A DNA stretch of 64,000 bases from Gordonia hankookensis (GTDB lineage: Bacteria; Actinomycetota; Actinomycetes; Mycobacteriales; Mycobacteriaceae), in the NCBI RefSeq assembly GCF_014673215.1, contig NZ_JACWMS010000001.1, positions 1,302,001 to 1,366,000 of the forward strand, read 5' to 3'. A program made the position numbers and the translations under genes. The notes under the pieces were generated by a model. It was not told the DNA's origin. It was given only the letters and a program-made list of their open reading frames with translations, and did no database searches. Positions 45,363 through 52,859 of the stretch are shown in pieces. Every line of letters starts with the position of its first letter. Within the stretch, counting starts at the first letter, position 1.

Positions 45363-46451
45363 TCACTGCGGGATGAGGGAGACCTTGACCGACTCGGTGC
45401 CCTTCGCGACGAGATCCAGACCCTTCTGGAACTCGGCCAGTGGGAGCTGATGGCTGCAGATCTCGTCCATCGGCAACACGCCGGACTCGATCATGCGGAT
45501 GGCAGCAGGCCAGCAATACGGCCCGAGATGGGCGCCGAGCACATCGAGCTCCTTGTCGTCGCTGATGATGCTCCAGTCGACGCTCACATCACTGCCGAAG
45601 ACTCCGTACTCGACGTAGCGGCCGAGCTTGCGCAGCAGGTTGAGGCCCTGCGGCACCGCCGAGGGGTGCCCGGTCGCCTCCAGGTACACATCGGCGCCGT
45701 AACCGTCGGTGAGCTCCCGGATGATTGCGCCCGGATCCTCCTCGGCGATGTTGATGACCCGGTCGGCCCCGCACCTGGCGGCGAGGTCGAGTTTCGCAGG
45801 CGCCATGTCGAGGGCGACGACGTGCATCGGGTTCTTGGCACGGGCACCGGCGACCATGCCCAGACCGATGGGGCCGCAACCGGCGACCACCACGACGTCC
45901 TCGAAGGTGATCCGGGCTCGTTCCACCGCGTGCAGCGAGCACGACAACGGTTCGGTGAACGCGGCATGATGTGCGGGGATGTCGGGGGACACCCGGTGCA
46001 CCAACGCCGCGGCCGGATAGACCATGTAACTCGCCATCGCACCTGGCGTCCGCCGCTTGAAGCCGTACAGATCGTGCGGTGCGCACATGTGATACTCGCC
46101 GCGCTTGCAATACCGGCACTCCCAGCACGGGACGATCTGCTCGGAGACCACCCGGTCACCGACCGCGATGTCCCAACGGCGCGTGGCGGCCTCGTCGACT
46201 GCGACGACCTTGCCCACGAACTCGTGCCCGGGGATGACCATCGTCTCGGCCCACGCAGGCCGATTCTCGTCGCCCCAGAACTTCGCGGCCCCGTGGTAGC
46301 ACTTCAGATCGCTCGCGCAGATACCGACGGCCTCGACTCGGACAAGTGCCTCGCCCGGCCCGGGCCGGGGTACCGCCACTTCCTCGAGGCGGTAGTCCTC
46401 GGGCCCGTGGCAGACCACTGCCTGCATCTTCTCGGGAATCTGGTCGAGCAT
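45363..46451 (-). CDS. Zinc-dependent polyol dehydrogenase (MDR family, L-threitol/sorbitol type)
   Basis: 362 residues from ATG 46451 with GAAGGAG upstream. Catalytic zinc ligands: Cys in GICASDLKCYHG (about 44) and the His-Glu of IPGHEFVG (about 74). Structural zinc: CWECRYCKRGEYHMC (about 108-122, four Cys). NAD-binding VVAGCGPIGLGMVAGA (about 183-198). Oxidises a secondary alcohol of a sugar alcohol to a ketose. First gene of the transporter operon; by analogy with the M. smegmatis cluster it may be an L-threitol dehydrogenase. Confidence 0.88.
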   Translation of the reverse strand: MLDQIPEKMQAVVCHGPEDYRLEEVAVPRPGPGEALVRVEAVGICASDLKCYHGAAKFWGDENRPAWAETMVIPGHEFVGKVVAVDEAATRRWDIAVGDRVVSEQIVPCWECRYCKRGEYHMCAPHDLYGFKRRTPGAMASYMVYPAAALVHRVSPDIPAHHAAFTEPLSCSLHAVERARITFEDVVVVAGCGPIGLGMVAGARAKNPMHVVALDMAPAKLDLAARCGADRVINIAEEDPGAIIRELTDGYGADVYLEATGHPSAVPQGLNLLRKLGRYVEYGVFGSDVSVDWSIISDDKELDVLGAHLGPYCWPAAIRMIESGVLPMDEICSHQLPLAEFQKGLDLVAKGTESVKVSLIPQ

Positions 46452-46624
46452 GAGTTCTCCTTCTCCGCGTGGATGCCGACCGACCTCACGCACCCCGCCA
46501 GGTCGGTCACAGCGCACCTGTCATGTGGTTGGTGTCACACTAGCCAGCGGCCGTAGCAAATGTCCAGAACCAATGTTCAGAGAATTCATTTCACGATCAT
46601 CTGTTCAGTGCCATACTCGTCAGC
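46452..46624. promoter_or_regulatory. Divergent control region of the polyol operon and SorC gene
   Basis: 173 bp between two divergent starts. TGTCCAG (46561-46567) and TGTTCAG (46574-46580 and 46602-46608) form three same-direction heptamers, spaced 13 and 28 bp. A weak -10, CATACT (46612-46617), lies 7 nt before the SorC GTG, so the last two heptamers overlap the SorC core promoter. These are candidate SorC operators. Confidence 0.55.
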
Positions 46625-47671
46625 GTGGGACGGTCAGCACAGAACACCCGGGTCTCCGGCGTCCAGGCAGCCACGCCCGACGCCGAGAACGGTCACTTCT
46701 CCCCTGCGCTGCTCTATGCCGCGGCAAAGCTGTACTACTCCGAGGACGCGACCCAGGCCGAAGTGGCCGCCCAGCTCGGCACCAGCCGCGCAACCGTCAG
46801 TCGCCTCCTCGCCGAGGCGAAGCGACAAGGCATCGTCCGCATCGAGGTCGTCCCACCGACCGGCGCCGAGGACGGCGACCTCGCCGAACGGGTGGCACAG
46901 GCGATCGGGCTGACGTCGGTCCACCTGAGCCTTCCGCTGCCGGCTCCGGCACCCGGTCGTACCGGCGTCGACGTGATGGGTGGGACACTCGCCCCGGTGG
47001 TCGCACGGGCGCTGGCGGGCGCAGGCCTACTTCCCGGCGACGTCTTGCTGGTGTCGTCGGGCCGGACCGTCTACGAGGTCGCCCAGTTCGAGCTGACCTC
47101 GCTGCCCGGTGTGCTCGTGGTCCCCACCGTCGGAGGCAACGATCAGCCCGAGGCCTGGTATCAGACGAACGAGATCACTCGACTGATCGCCGACCGAGTC
47201 GGCGGACGTCCCAACTACTTGTTCGCACCGGCGCTTCCCGGGCCCGACCTGTACCGGTCGCTCTTGAACGACCCGGCCATCGAACGGATCATCCGCCTCT
47301 GGCCGCACGCCCGCGCAGCGCTGATGGGCGTCGGCGCCCCACCGCTGCTGCGCTCGGACATCCCGCAATTCGTGCCGACGTCCTCGGTCTCCCTCCGAGA
47401 TTCGGTTGGCGACGTGTGTTCGCGATTCTTCGACCGCGACGGTGCCGCCGTCGATTTCGAGGGTGGCGACCGACTCATCGCCGTCGAACTCGAGCTCCTG
47501 CGCCACATCCCCGTCGGTATCGCCGTGGCCGTCGGTGCCGACAAGGTCGAATCGGTCATCGCCGGCGCGCGGGGCGGCTATTTCAACCAGCTCGTGACCG
47601 ACCCGGCGACGGCGCTCGCGATCGCCGAGCGCGCCGAGGCCCTCCCGGACAGCACCCCCACCGGCGCCTGA
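46625..47671 (+). CDS. SorC/DeoR-family sugar-binding transcriptional regulator
   Basis: 348 residues from GTG 46625. Helix-turn-helix at about 24-68: YYSEDATQAEVAAQLGTSRA then TVSRLLAEAKRQGIV. The effector domain (about 90-345) is of the sugar-phosphate-binding SorC type, with LLVSSGRTVYEVAQF, TVGGNDQPEAWYQTNEITRL, and a C-terminal VESVIAGARGGYFNQLVTDP. Divergent from the dehydrogenase-transporter operon, which it presumably controls in response to a phosphorylated pathway intermediate. The SDR gene follows in the same direction after 48 bp. Confidence 0.9.
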   Translation: MGRSAQNTRVSGVQAATPDAENGHFSPALLYAAAKLYYSEDATQAEVAAQLGTSRATVSRLLAEAKRQGIVRIEVVPPTGAEDGDLAERVAQAIGLTSVHLSLPLPAPAPGRTGVDVMGGTLAPVVARALAGAGLLPGDVLLVSSGRTVYEVAQFELTSLPGVLVVPTVGGNDQPEAWYQTNEITRLIADRVGGRPNYLFAPALPGPDLYRSLLNDPAIERIIRLWPHARAALMGVGAPPLLRSDIPQFVPTSSVSLRDSVGDVCSRFFDRDGAAVDFEGGDRLIAVELELLRHIPVGIAVAVGADKVESVIAGARGGYFNQLVTDPATALAIAERAEALPDSTPTGA

Positions 47672-47719
47672 CCTCCGCTCCACCCGAAACGCTTCCCCCG
47701 ACAACCCCCGAGGTGACCA

Positions 47720-48511
47720 GTGACGACCATGCCCAGCGCTCAGCACACCGACGACCTCGCGCTACGCGGCAAACGCGCCTTGGTCACCGGAGCCACCAAG
47801 GGGATCGGCGCCGACATCGCGCGCCGGTTGGCCGCGGCCGGGGTGAGGTTGGTGTTGACCGGCCGAGACGAGGCCGAACTCGCTTCGGCCCGAGACGATC
47901 TGACGAATGAGTTCGGCGTGGACGTCGAGACGGCGGCCGTTGATCTAGCGGACGCGTCGGCACCGGAACATCTCGCCGGTGTCGCGATCGCCGCCTTCGA
48001 CGGACTGGACGTGTTGATCAACAACGCCGGGGTCTCCTACCCCGAACCGGCGATCGTCACCGACCCCGGCCATTTCGATACGACGATCGCGATCAACCTG
48101 CGGGCCCCGGCGCTGTTGGCCGCGGCGGTCGGTCGCCATCTCGTCGAGCAAGGCACCGGCGGCTCGATCGTGACGGTCGCCTCCGCCGCCGCCCTTGCAC
48201 CACTGCCCGAGCACTACGCGTATTGCACCGCCAAGGCCGGATTGGTCATGGCCACAAAGGTTCTCGCGCGCGAACTCGGGCCGCACGGAATCCGGGCCAA
48301 TTCGGTGTGTCCGACGGTCGTCCTCACCGAGATGGGTCAGCGCGTCTGGGGCGACGAGGCAAAAGCGGCCCCGATGCTCGCACGAATTCCTCTGGGCCGA
48401 TTTGCATTACCGCACGAGGTCTCGAACACCGTCGCGTGGCTGTGCTCGGATTCCGCGAGCATGATCAACGGCGTCGACATCCCTGTCGACGGCGGCTACA
48501 CGATGGGTTGA
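47720..48511 (+). CDS. Short-chain dehydrogenase (polyol/D-threitol-type)
   Basis: 263 residues from GTG 47720 with AGGTGA upstream; ATG 47729 is possible. Classical SDR: VTGATKGIGADIARRL (about 19-34), NNAGVSYPEP (about 95), catalytic Ser-Tyr-Lys region SAAALAPLPEHYAYCTAKAG (about 155-174, YxxxK) and a DIPVDGGYTMG terminus. D-T/R pattern after strand 2 is TGRDEAEL, which suggests NADP or mixed use. Likely oxidises a tetritol or pentitol to its ketose. Its 3' end overlaps the convergent FGGY kinase by 16 nt. Confidence 0.88.
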   Translation: MTTMPSAQHTDDLALRGKRALVTGATKGIGADIARRLAAAGVRLVLTGRDEAELASARDDLTNEFGVDVETAAVDLADASAPEHLAGVAIAAFDGLDVLINNAGVSYPEPAIVTDPGHFDTTIAINLRAPALLAAAVGRHLVEQGTGGSIVTVASAAALAPLPEHYAYCTAKAGLVMATKVLARELGPHGIRANSVCPTVVLTEMGQRVWGDEAKAAPMLARIPLGRFALPHEVSNTVAWLCSDSASMINGVDIPVDGGYTMG

Positions 48512-50004
48512 TGTGCCGAGGTGGCGATCTCGGTCAACCGGTGGACCTGCGGCCGGGTTGCCGGGTAGAGCTCCTGCCACGTGGCATAGAGGTCGTCATA
48601 CAGCGCACGATACTCGGGACGGGGTTCGACGACCCGGGCGATCCTGGCCCAATCCGTCTGCGGGGGAACCAATCCGACACCGATCGCCGCCAACAATGCG
48701 TCCCCGTAGCTGGCTCCGATGGTCTGTTCCGGGATGAACTGCGGACGCCCGATGACGTCACTCATCGTCTGCACCCAGACGTCGCTCCGCACTCCACCAC
48801 CGACCGCGACGCTGCGCATCGCGACATGCGCATCGTCGAACCTGTCGAGGATCTGGCGGATCCCGAACGAGATCCCCTCGTAGGCGGCTCGGAACAAGTG
48901 ACCACGAGTGTGCCGCAACGTCATCCCGGCCACCACCCCGCGCGCCTTGGCATCGAACACCGGGGTGCGCTCACCCGCCAGGTACGGCAACACCAGCAAA
49001 CCCTCACAACCGGGCGCGACAGCTGACGCCTCGGCGGTGATCTCGTCGAATGCGGCTCCCCCGGTGACGGCCTGCAGCCAGTTGATGAGACTGCCCGCGG
49101 TCGAGGTGCCCGCCGCCAGGGCGAGCGTGTCGGGCTCGATTCCCGCCGTCGTCCAGAGCGCCGAATCGCTGTGATAGGCATCGATGATCTGAACGAGGAA
49201 CATCGTCGACCCGTACATCAGCATCTGGTCACCGGACTTGCGGACGCCAACCGAGAAGCCTTCCGAATACGCGTCGACCGTGCCGGCGACGACCGGCGTA
49301 CCCACGGGCAGCCCGGTCTCCTCTGCGGCCTCGGCGTGAACGTGGCCAACGACTTCTGAGGGCCACACGAGCCGCGGCAGCGGCAGATGCCCGCAGATCC
49401 GCTCCGCCCACGTGTCGTTCCACCGGAAATGCCGGGTCTCGTAAAGCGGGTCGCACTGACTTGCCGTGTGATGATCGATGACATACTCGCCGGTGAGTTT
49501 CGCCGCGACATATGAATTGGAGCCATACCAGCGACGGGCGCGCGCGAAGATCTCGGGCTCGTGACGGCGAACCCACTCGATCTTCGGTCCCACCGCCTGA
49601 CTCGACAACACGGTGCCGGCCCGTTCGAGGATCTGGTCGGCACCGAGTTCGGCGGTGAGGATGTCGATCTCCTCGGTGGCGCGGGTGTCGATCCCGTAGA
49701 GAATCGCCTGCCGGCATGGATTGAGCTCCTCGTCGCACAGCACCAGGCAGGGGCCCACCCCACTCACGCATACTCCAGCGATCCGGGACCCGCGCGGCGC
49801 CTGCTCCACGAGACGCCTGCTGAGTTGGCACACCTCTGCCCACCACACCCGCTCAGGATCGAATTCGGCCCATCCGGGCCGCGGCAGCGATACATCGTGG
49901 GACAACGTCTCGGTGGCGAGAACCGAGCCCGAGGTGTCGACGATCACCCCTTTCGAACTACCGGTACCCATGTCGATTCCGAGCAACAGATCCACGTGCA
50001 ACAC
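48496..50004 (-). CDS. FGGY-family carbohydrate kinase (xylulokinase/erythritol kinase-like)
   Basis: 502 residues from GTG 50004; GTG 49995, 8-9 nt after TTAGGG, may be the true start. ASKHA kinase motifs: LLLGIDMGTGSSKGVIVD (about 6-23), SGVGPCLVLCDEELNPCRQA (about 80-99), a phosphate loop MLYGSTMFLVQIID (about 258), LVLPYLAGERTPVFDAKARG (about 338-357) and AVGGGVRSDVWVQTMSDVIG (about 399-418). The kind of sugar is not decidable; xylulose, erythritol or erythrulose fits the island. It lies alone on the minus strand at the island's right edge, upstream of nothing but ispF's stop. Confidence 0.87.
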   Translation of the reverse strand: MLHVDLLLGIDMGTGSSKGVIVDTSGSVLATETLSHDVSLPRPGWAEFDPERVWWAEVCQLSRRLVEQAPRGSRIAGVCVSGVGPCLVLCDEELNPCRQAILYGIDTRATEEIDILTAELGADQILERAGTVLSSQAVGPKIEWVRRHEPEIFARARRWYGSNSYVAAKLTGEYVIDHHTASQCDPLYETRHFRWNDTWAERICGHLPLPRLVWPSEVVGHVHAEAAEETGLPVGTPVVAGTVDAYSEGFSVGVRKSGDQMLMYGSTMFLVQIIDAYHSDSALWTTAGIEPDTLALAAGTSTAGSLINWLQAVTGGAAFDEITAEASAVAPGCEGLLVLPYLAGERTPVFDAKARGVVAGMTLRHTRGHLFRAAYEGISFGIRQILDRFDDAHVAMRSVAVGGGVRSDVWVQTMSDVIGRPQFIPEQTIGASYGDALLAAIGVGLVPPQTDWARIARVVEPRPEYRALYDDLYATWQELYPATRPQVHRLTEIATSAHQPIV

Positions 50005-50019
50005 CCTAACGGCCGTGAT

Positions 50020-50484
50020 TCAGCGGCCGTCGAGCAAAGCGGTCGCCACGGCCGCCACGCCCTCGCCCCGACCGGTCATTCCCAGCCCGTCGGTGGTGGT
50101 CGCCGACACCGACACCGGCGCGCCGAGCGCCGCACCAAGCACCTGCTGCGCCTCGTCACGACGAGGTCCGATCTTCGGTCGGTTGCCGATCACCTGGACC
50201 GCGGCGTTCACCACATGGAAACCGGCATCGGTAACGAGTTGCCGCACGTGCTCGAGCATCGCCACCCCGGACACGCCCGCCCATTCGGGGCGGCCGGTCC
50301 CGAACACCGAGCCGACATCGCCGAGTCCGGCCGCCGACAGCACCGCGTCACACAGGGCGTGCGCGCCGACGTCACCGTCGGAATGACCTTCGCAACCGGG
50401 TACCTCGGGGAAGTGCAACCCGACCATCCAGCACTGCGCTTCCGCGTCCACCCGGTGCGCATCGGAGCCGATACCGACTCTCAT
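50020..50484 (-). CDS. ispF: 2-C-methyl-D-erythritol 2,4-cyclodiphosphate synthase
   Basis: 154 residues. MEP-pathway enzyme forming the cyclodiphosphate. N-terminal [11 protein letters not shown] (about 3-13) supplies Asp and His zinc ligands and [20 protein letters not shown] (about 33-52) the third His. [20 protein letters not shown] and [20 protein letters not shown] (about 130-149) form the CDP pocket. Its ATG overlaps the ispD stop (ATGA), so the two remain coupled although a repeat has extended ispD immediately upstream. Confidence 0.97.
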   Translation of the reverse strand: MRVGIGSDAHRVDAEAQCWMVGLHFPEVPGCEGHSDGDVGAHALCDAVLSAAGLGDVGSVFGTGRPEWAGVSGVAMLEHVRQLVTDAGFHVVNAAVQVIGNRPKIGPRRDEAQQVLGAALGAPVSVSATTTDGLGMTGRGEGVAAVATALLDGR

Positions 50485-51296
50485 GAGGGTCGCTCCGTGC
50501 GGTGGTCTCGATACGTCTCCTCGCTACGCTCGTCGACTACTCGACCAGCGGGAGTCGAGTGCTTGTCGACTACTCGACCAGCGGGAGTCGAGTGCTTGTC
50601 GACCACGCGACCAGCGGGCGATGTCTCCGCCACGACGTCGCGCGCGATCCGGAGATCCCAGGGCGTGGTGATCTTCATGGCCAGCGGATCGCCGGCGACC
50701 ACGTGGACCGGAATCCCGGCACGCTCGGCGAGTCCCGCATCGTCGGTGGCGAGGCCGGAGGCATCGGCATGAGCCTGCATCAGCGCCGCGCGGGTGAACC
50801 CCTGGGGGGTCTGGATGGCACGGAGACGTTCACGGTCGACGGTTCGGATCACCGCCTCGCCTGTGTCGTGCCCGGCCGACGCCGGATCGACCTCTTTGAG
50901 CGTGTCGGCGACCGGCAGTCCGGGGACCACCGCGAGATGTCCGTGACGCACGGCGTCGACGACCCGATGGAACACATCGGGCGGTGTGAAGGGGCGAGCG
51001 GCGTCGTGGACCAGCACGATGTCGGAGTCCGTCCCGGCAATGCCTGCCCGGACCGACTCGGAGCGGTGAGAGCCACCCGCGACAACGGTGGCGGCCGGGA
51101 CCAGACGCTTCGCCTCGTCGATCAGGTGCACCGGAACCACCACGACGACGGTGTCGGCAACCCCTGCTCGCAGGATGCCGTCGACACAGTGTTCGAGAAT
51201 GGTGGTTCCGCCACCCAGATCGACAAAGGCCTTCGGGACCGCCTCACCCAGCCGGGTGCCCGACCCCGCCGCCGGGACGACCACACTCACCGTCAT
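50481..51296 (-). CDS. ispD: 2-C-methyl-D-erythritol 4-phosphate cytidylyltransferase with repeat-derived C-terminal tail
   Basis: 271 residues. Couples CTP to MEP. CTP-binding [20 protein letters not shown] (about 6-25), AAGGSHR-type loop [15 protein letters not shown] (about 75-89), [15 protein letters not shown] (about 98-112) and [20 protein letters not shown] (about 202-221). The enzyme should end near residue 228; about 43 more residues follow, containing three PAGRVVD units of 11 residues ([33 protein letters not shown]). The tail comes from a repeat element, and the frame is kept through to the ispF overlap. The catalytic domain looks intact. Confidence 0.95.
   Translation of the reverse strand: MTVSVVVPAAGSGTRLGEAVPKAFVDLGGGTTILEHCVDGILRAGVADTVVVVVPVHLIDEAKRLVPAATVVAGGSHRSESVRAGIAGTDSDIVLVHDAARPFTPPDVFHRVVDAVRHGHLAVVPGLPVADTLKEVDPASAGHDTGEAVIRTVDRERLRAIQTPQGFTRAALMQAHADASGLATDDAGLAERAGIPVHVVAGDPLAMKITTPWDLRIARDVVAETSPAGRVVDKHSTPAGRVVDKHSTPAGRVVDERSEETYRDHRTERPS
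50504..50618. repeat. REP-like element with 33-bp tandem units inside ispD
   Basis: GGTCTCGATACG (50504-50515) and TACTCGACCAGCGG (50538-50551) match the arms of the inverted element at 13813. A 33-bp unit starting ACTACTCGACCAGCGGGAGT repeats exactly at 50536-50568 and 50569-50601, with a partial, diverged third copy at 50602-50618. 33 is divisible by three, so the copies encode 11-residue repeats in IspD on the opposite strand. Confidence 0.9.
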
Positions 51297-51337
51297 ACCG
51301 GCGCCACCAGGACGTCAGTCACGTGCAGTTCGGTGCG

Positions 51338-51826
51338 TCAGGACGCCGCGGCCAGCACCTCGTCGAGAATGCTGGTCGCCTTCTCGTCGTCGGTGTTCTG
51401 CGCCAGCGAGAGCTCGTCGACCAGGACGCGACGGGCACGGGTCAGCATGCGCTTCTCACCTGCCGACAATCCTCGGTCCTGCTCACGACGCCACAGGTCA
51501 CGAACGATCTCGGCGACCTTGATGATGTCGCCCGAGATGAGCTTCTCCTGATTCGCCTTGAATCGGCGTGCCCAGTTGGTGGGCTCTTCGGTATGCGGGG
51601 CGCGAAGCACCTCGAAGACCTCACCGAGCCCCTCTGCGCCGACGACGTCACGGACGCCGACGTATTCCAGCTTCGTCGAGGGGATCTGAACGGTCATGTC
51701 ACCATCGGCAACCTTGAGAACGAGATATTCGATCTGTTCGCCCTTGATGGTCCGAGTCACGATGTCCTCGACCCGAGCAGCACCGTGATGTGGGTAGACA
51801 ACGGTGTCGCCAACTTTGAAATTCAA
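51338..51826 (-). CDS. carD: RNA polymerase-binding transcription factor CarD
   Basis: 162 residues. N-terminal Tudor-like RNAP-binding domain [20 protein letters not shown] (about 3-22), [20 protein letters not shown], then the helical DNA-binding domain [20 protein letters not shown] (about 84-103), with the Trp that wedges into the promoter fork, and [15 protein letters not shown]. CarD stabilises open complexes at rRNA and many other promoters. The start codon is TTG (51826), with AAAGGGG about 9 nt upstream; no ATG or GTG lies in frame at the conserved N-terminus. Confidence 0.97.
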   Translation of the reverse strand: MNFKVGDTVVYPHHGAARVEDIVTRTIKGEQIEYLVLKVADGDMTVQIPSTKLEYVGVRDVVGAEGLGEVFEVLRAPHTEEPTNWARRFKANQEKLISGDIIKVAEIVRDLWRREQDRGLSAGEKRMLTRARRVLVDELSLAQNTDDEKATSILDEVLAAAS

Positions 51827-51853
51827 TGTTCCGTGCCCCTTTCGAGTAGACCC

Positions 51854-51859
51854 AGTCTA
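51854..51859 (-). promoter_or_regulatory. -10 element TAGACT of carD
   Basis: TAGACT on the minus strand, about 28 bp before the TTG start, leaving room for the AAAGGGG ribosome site. Confidence 0.5.
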
Positions 51860-52066
51860 GCACGGGCGTCCGAGAGGGCCCACACAACGGTGCAGGTCAA
51901 CGCGCTGTACCGTGCCCTCCGGCCACACCTCGCGGGGCGACGGACCAGCACAAACCGGGCCGTGATCGTCCACACACGGGCACTGTCGAAACCCCCTCCG
52001 GCACATCATCGCACCACCCTCGACGGCACCGATCCGACACCCGATCGGACTTTTGCCACCGCCGCC

Positions 52067-52083
52067 CACTACGCTGCGTAGTG
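52067..52083. promoter_or_regulatory. Perfect 7-3-7 palindrome at the lpqE promoter
   Basis: CACTACG CTG CGTAGTG overlaps a TACGCT hexamer that could be the lpqE -10 element, about 50 bp before the lpqE GTG. The position would suit a repressor operator. The bound protein is unknown. Confidence 0.5.
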
Positions 52084-52133
52084 CAGGGTTCACGCATGTG
52101 CGTATCGGCCTTTCGAATACCTGGGAGGAACGG

Positions 52134-52769
52134 GTGTCAGTGCTTCGGAAAACCGCTCGGCGTTCGGCTGTCCGGACGCGCATGGGGCGTACGGCCAAGG
52201 TGACCGCAATCGCCGCGGCGGGCATCGCTCTCGCACTCGGCACCACCGCGTGCGGCGCGGGCCAGATCTCACAGACGGCGAGTCAGGAACCCGCCGTCAA
52301 CGGCAACCTGGCGAACGTCGGTTCGATGCAGCTGCGCAACGTGCAGATCATGTACCCGACCGACAAGGCCGACGAGGTGTTCGGCAACGGCGGACCCTTC
52401 GAGATCTCGTTCGTGATCAGCAACGTCGACCCGGTCCTCAACGACCGTCTGGTCGGCATCGACGCTCCCGACGGCGGCAAGGTCACCATCGTCGGTGACA
52501 CGAGCATCGCTGCGGGACAGGCACTTCGTGCCGGCAAGCCCGTCGGGCTGCTCGAGCCCGAGAACGTCCAGAGCACCGACGAGGAGAAGCGCCTCACGGT
52601 GACACTGTCCGGCGCAGGCGACTCGGTCGCGTCCGGTCTCACGACGCCGCTGAAGTTCCGCTTCGAGAAGTCCGGTGAGGCCACCGTCGACACCCCGGTC
52701 GACTCCGGCGCCACCCTGCCCCGGCAGGACAAGATCCGCCAGGCCGAGGCCCCCGCCGTCGAGCACTGA
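52134..52769 (+). CDS. lpqE: Lipoprotein LpqE
   Basis: 211 residues from GTG 52134, with GGAGGA 5 nt upstream. Long basic N-terminus, hydrophobic core IAAAGIALALGTTAC with lipobox Cys (about 41), then a single beta-rich extracytoplasmic domain: MQLRNVQIMYP, PFEISFVISNVDPVLNDRLV and LTVTLSGAGDSVASGL. The fold faintly resembles the PCu(A)C copper-chaperone group, but the Met/His copper motif is not evident. Position between carD and radA is as for Rv3584. The stop region is triplicated as a 15-bp repeat. Confidence 0.9.
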   Translation: MSVLRKTARRSAVRTRMGRTAKVTAIAAAGIALALGTTACGAGQISQTASQEPAVNGNLANVGSMQLRNVQIMYPTDKADEVFGNGGPFEISFVISNVDPVLNDRLVGIDAPDGGKVTIVGDTSIAAGQALRAGKPVGLLEPENVQSTDEEKRLTVTLSGAGDSVASGLTTPLKFRFEKSGEATVDTPVDSGATLPRQDKIRQAEAPAVEH

Positions 52770-52805
52770 GCTCCCGAGCACTGAGCTCCCGAGCACTGAG
52801 TTCCT
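52761..52805. repeat. 15-bp tandem repeat spanning the lpqE stop codon
   Basis: GAGCACTGAGCTCCC at 52761-52775 and 52776-52790, then GAGCACTGAGTTCCT at 52791-52805. Each copy carries TGA in the lpqE frame, so three in-frame stops follow one another. Confidence 0.85.
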
Positions 52806-52847
52806 CTTCCGGCGGTCGCGCTTCGCATGGCTGTCGGGGGCCCTCAC

Positions 52848-52853
52848 TAGGCT
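52848..52853 (+). promoter_or_regulatory. -10 element TAGGCT of radA
   Basis: Ends 6 nt before GTG 52860; no Shine-Dalgarno, so a leaderless start. Confidence 0.55.
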
Positions 52854-52859
52854 GACCGG

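Larger units (their letters stand above)
51827..52133. other. 307-bp divergent intergenic region of carD and lpqE
   Basis: Holds a carD -10 TAGACT at 51854-51859 (minus strand), leaving a leader of about 21 nt. Near lpqE is a perfect palindrome CACTACG-CTG-CGTAGTG (52067-52083) that includes a possible -10 TACGCT (52070-52075). The middle 200 bp show nothing I can name. Confidence 0.5.

Noticed and set aside
50536..50618. 33-bp repeats as a CRISPR array
   Set aside because: No unique spacers; the copies are contiguous and in frame with ispD.
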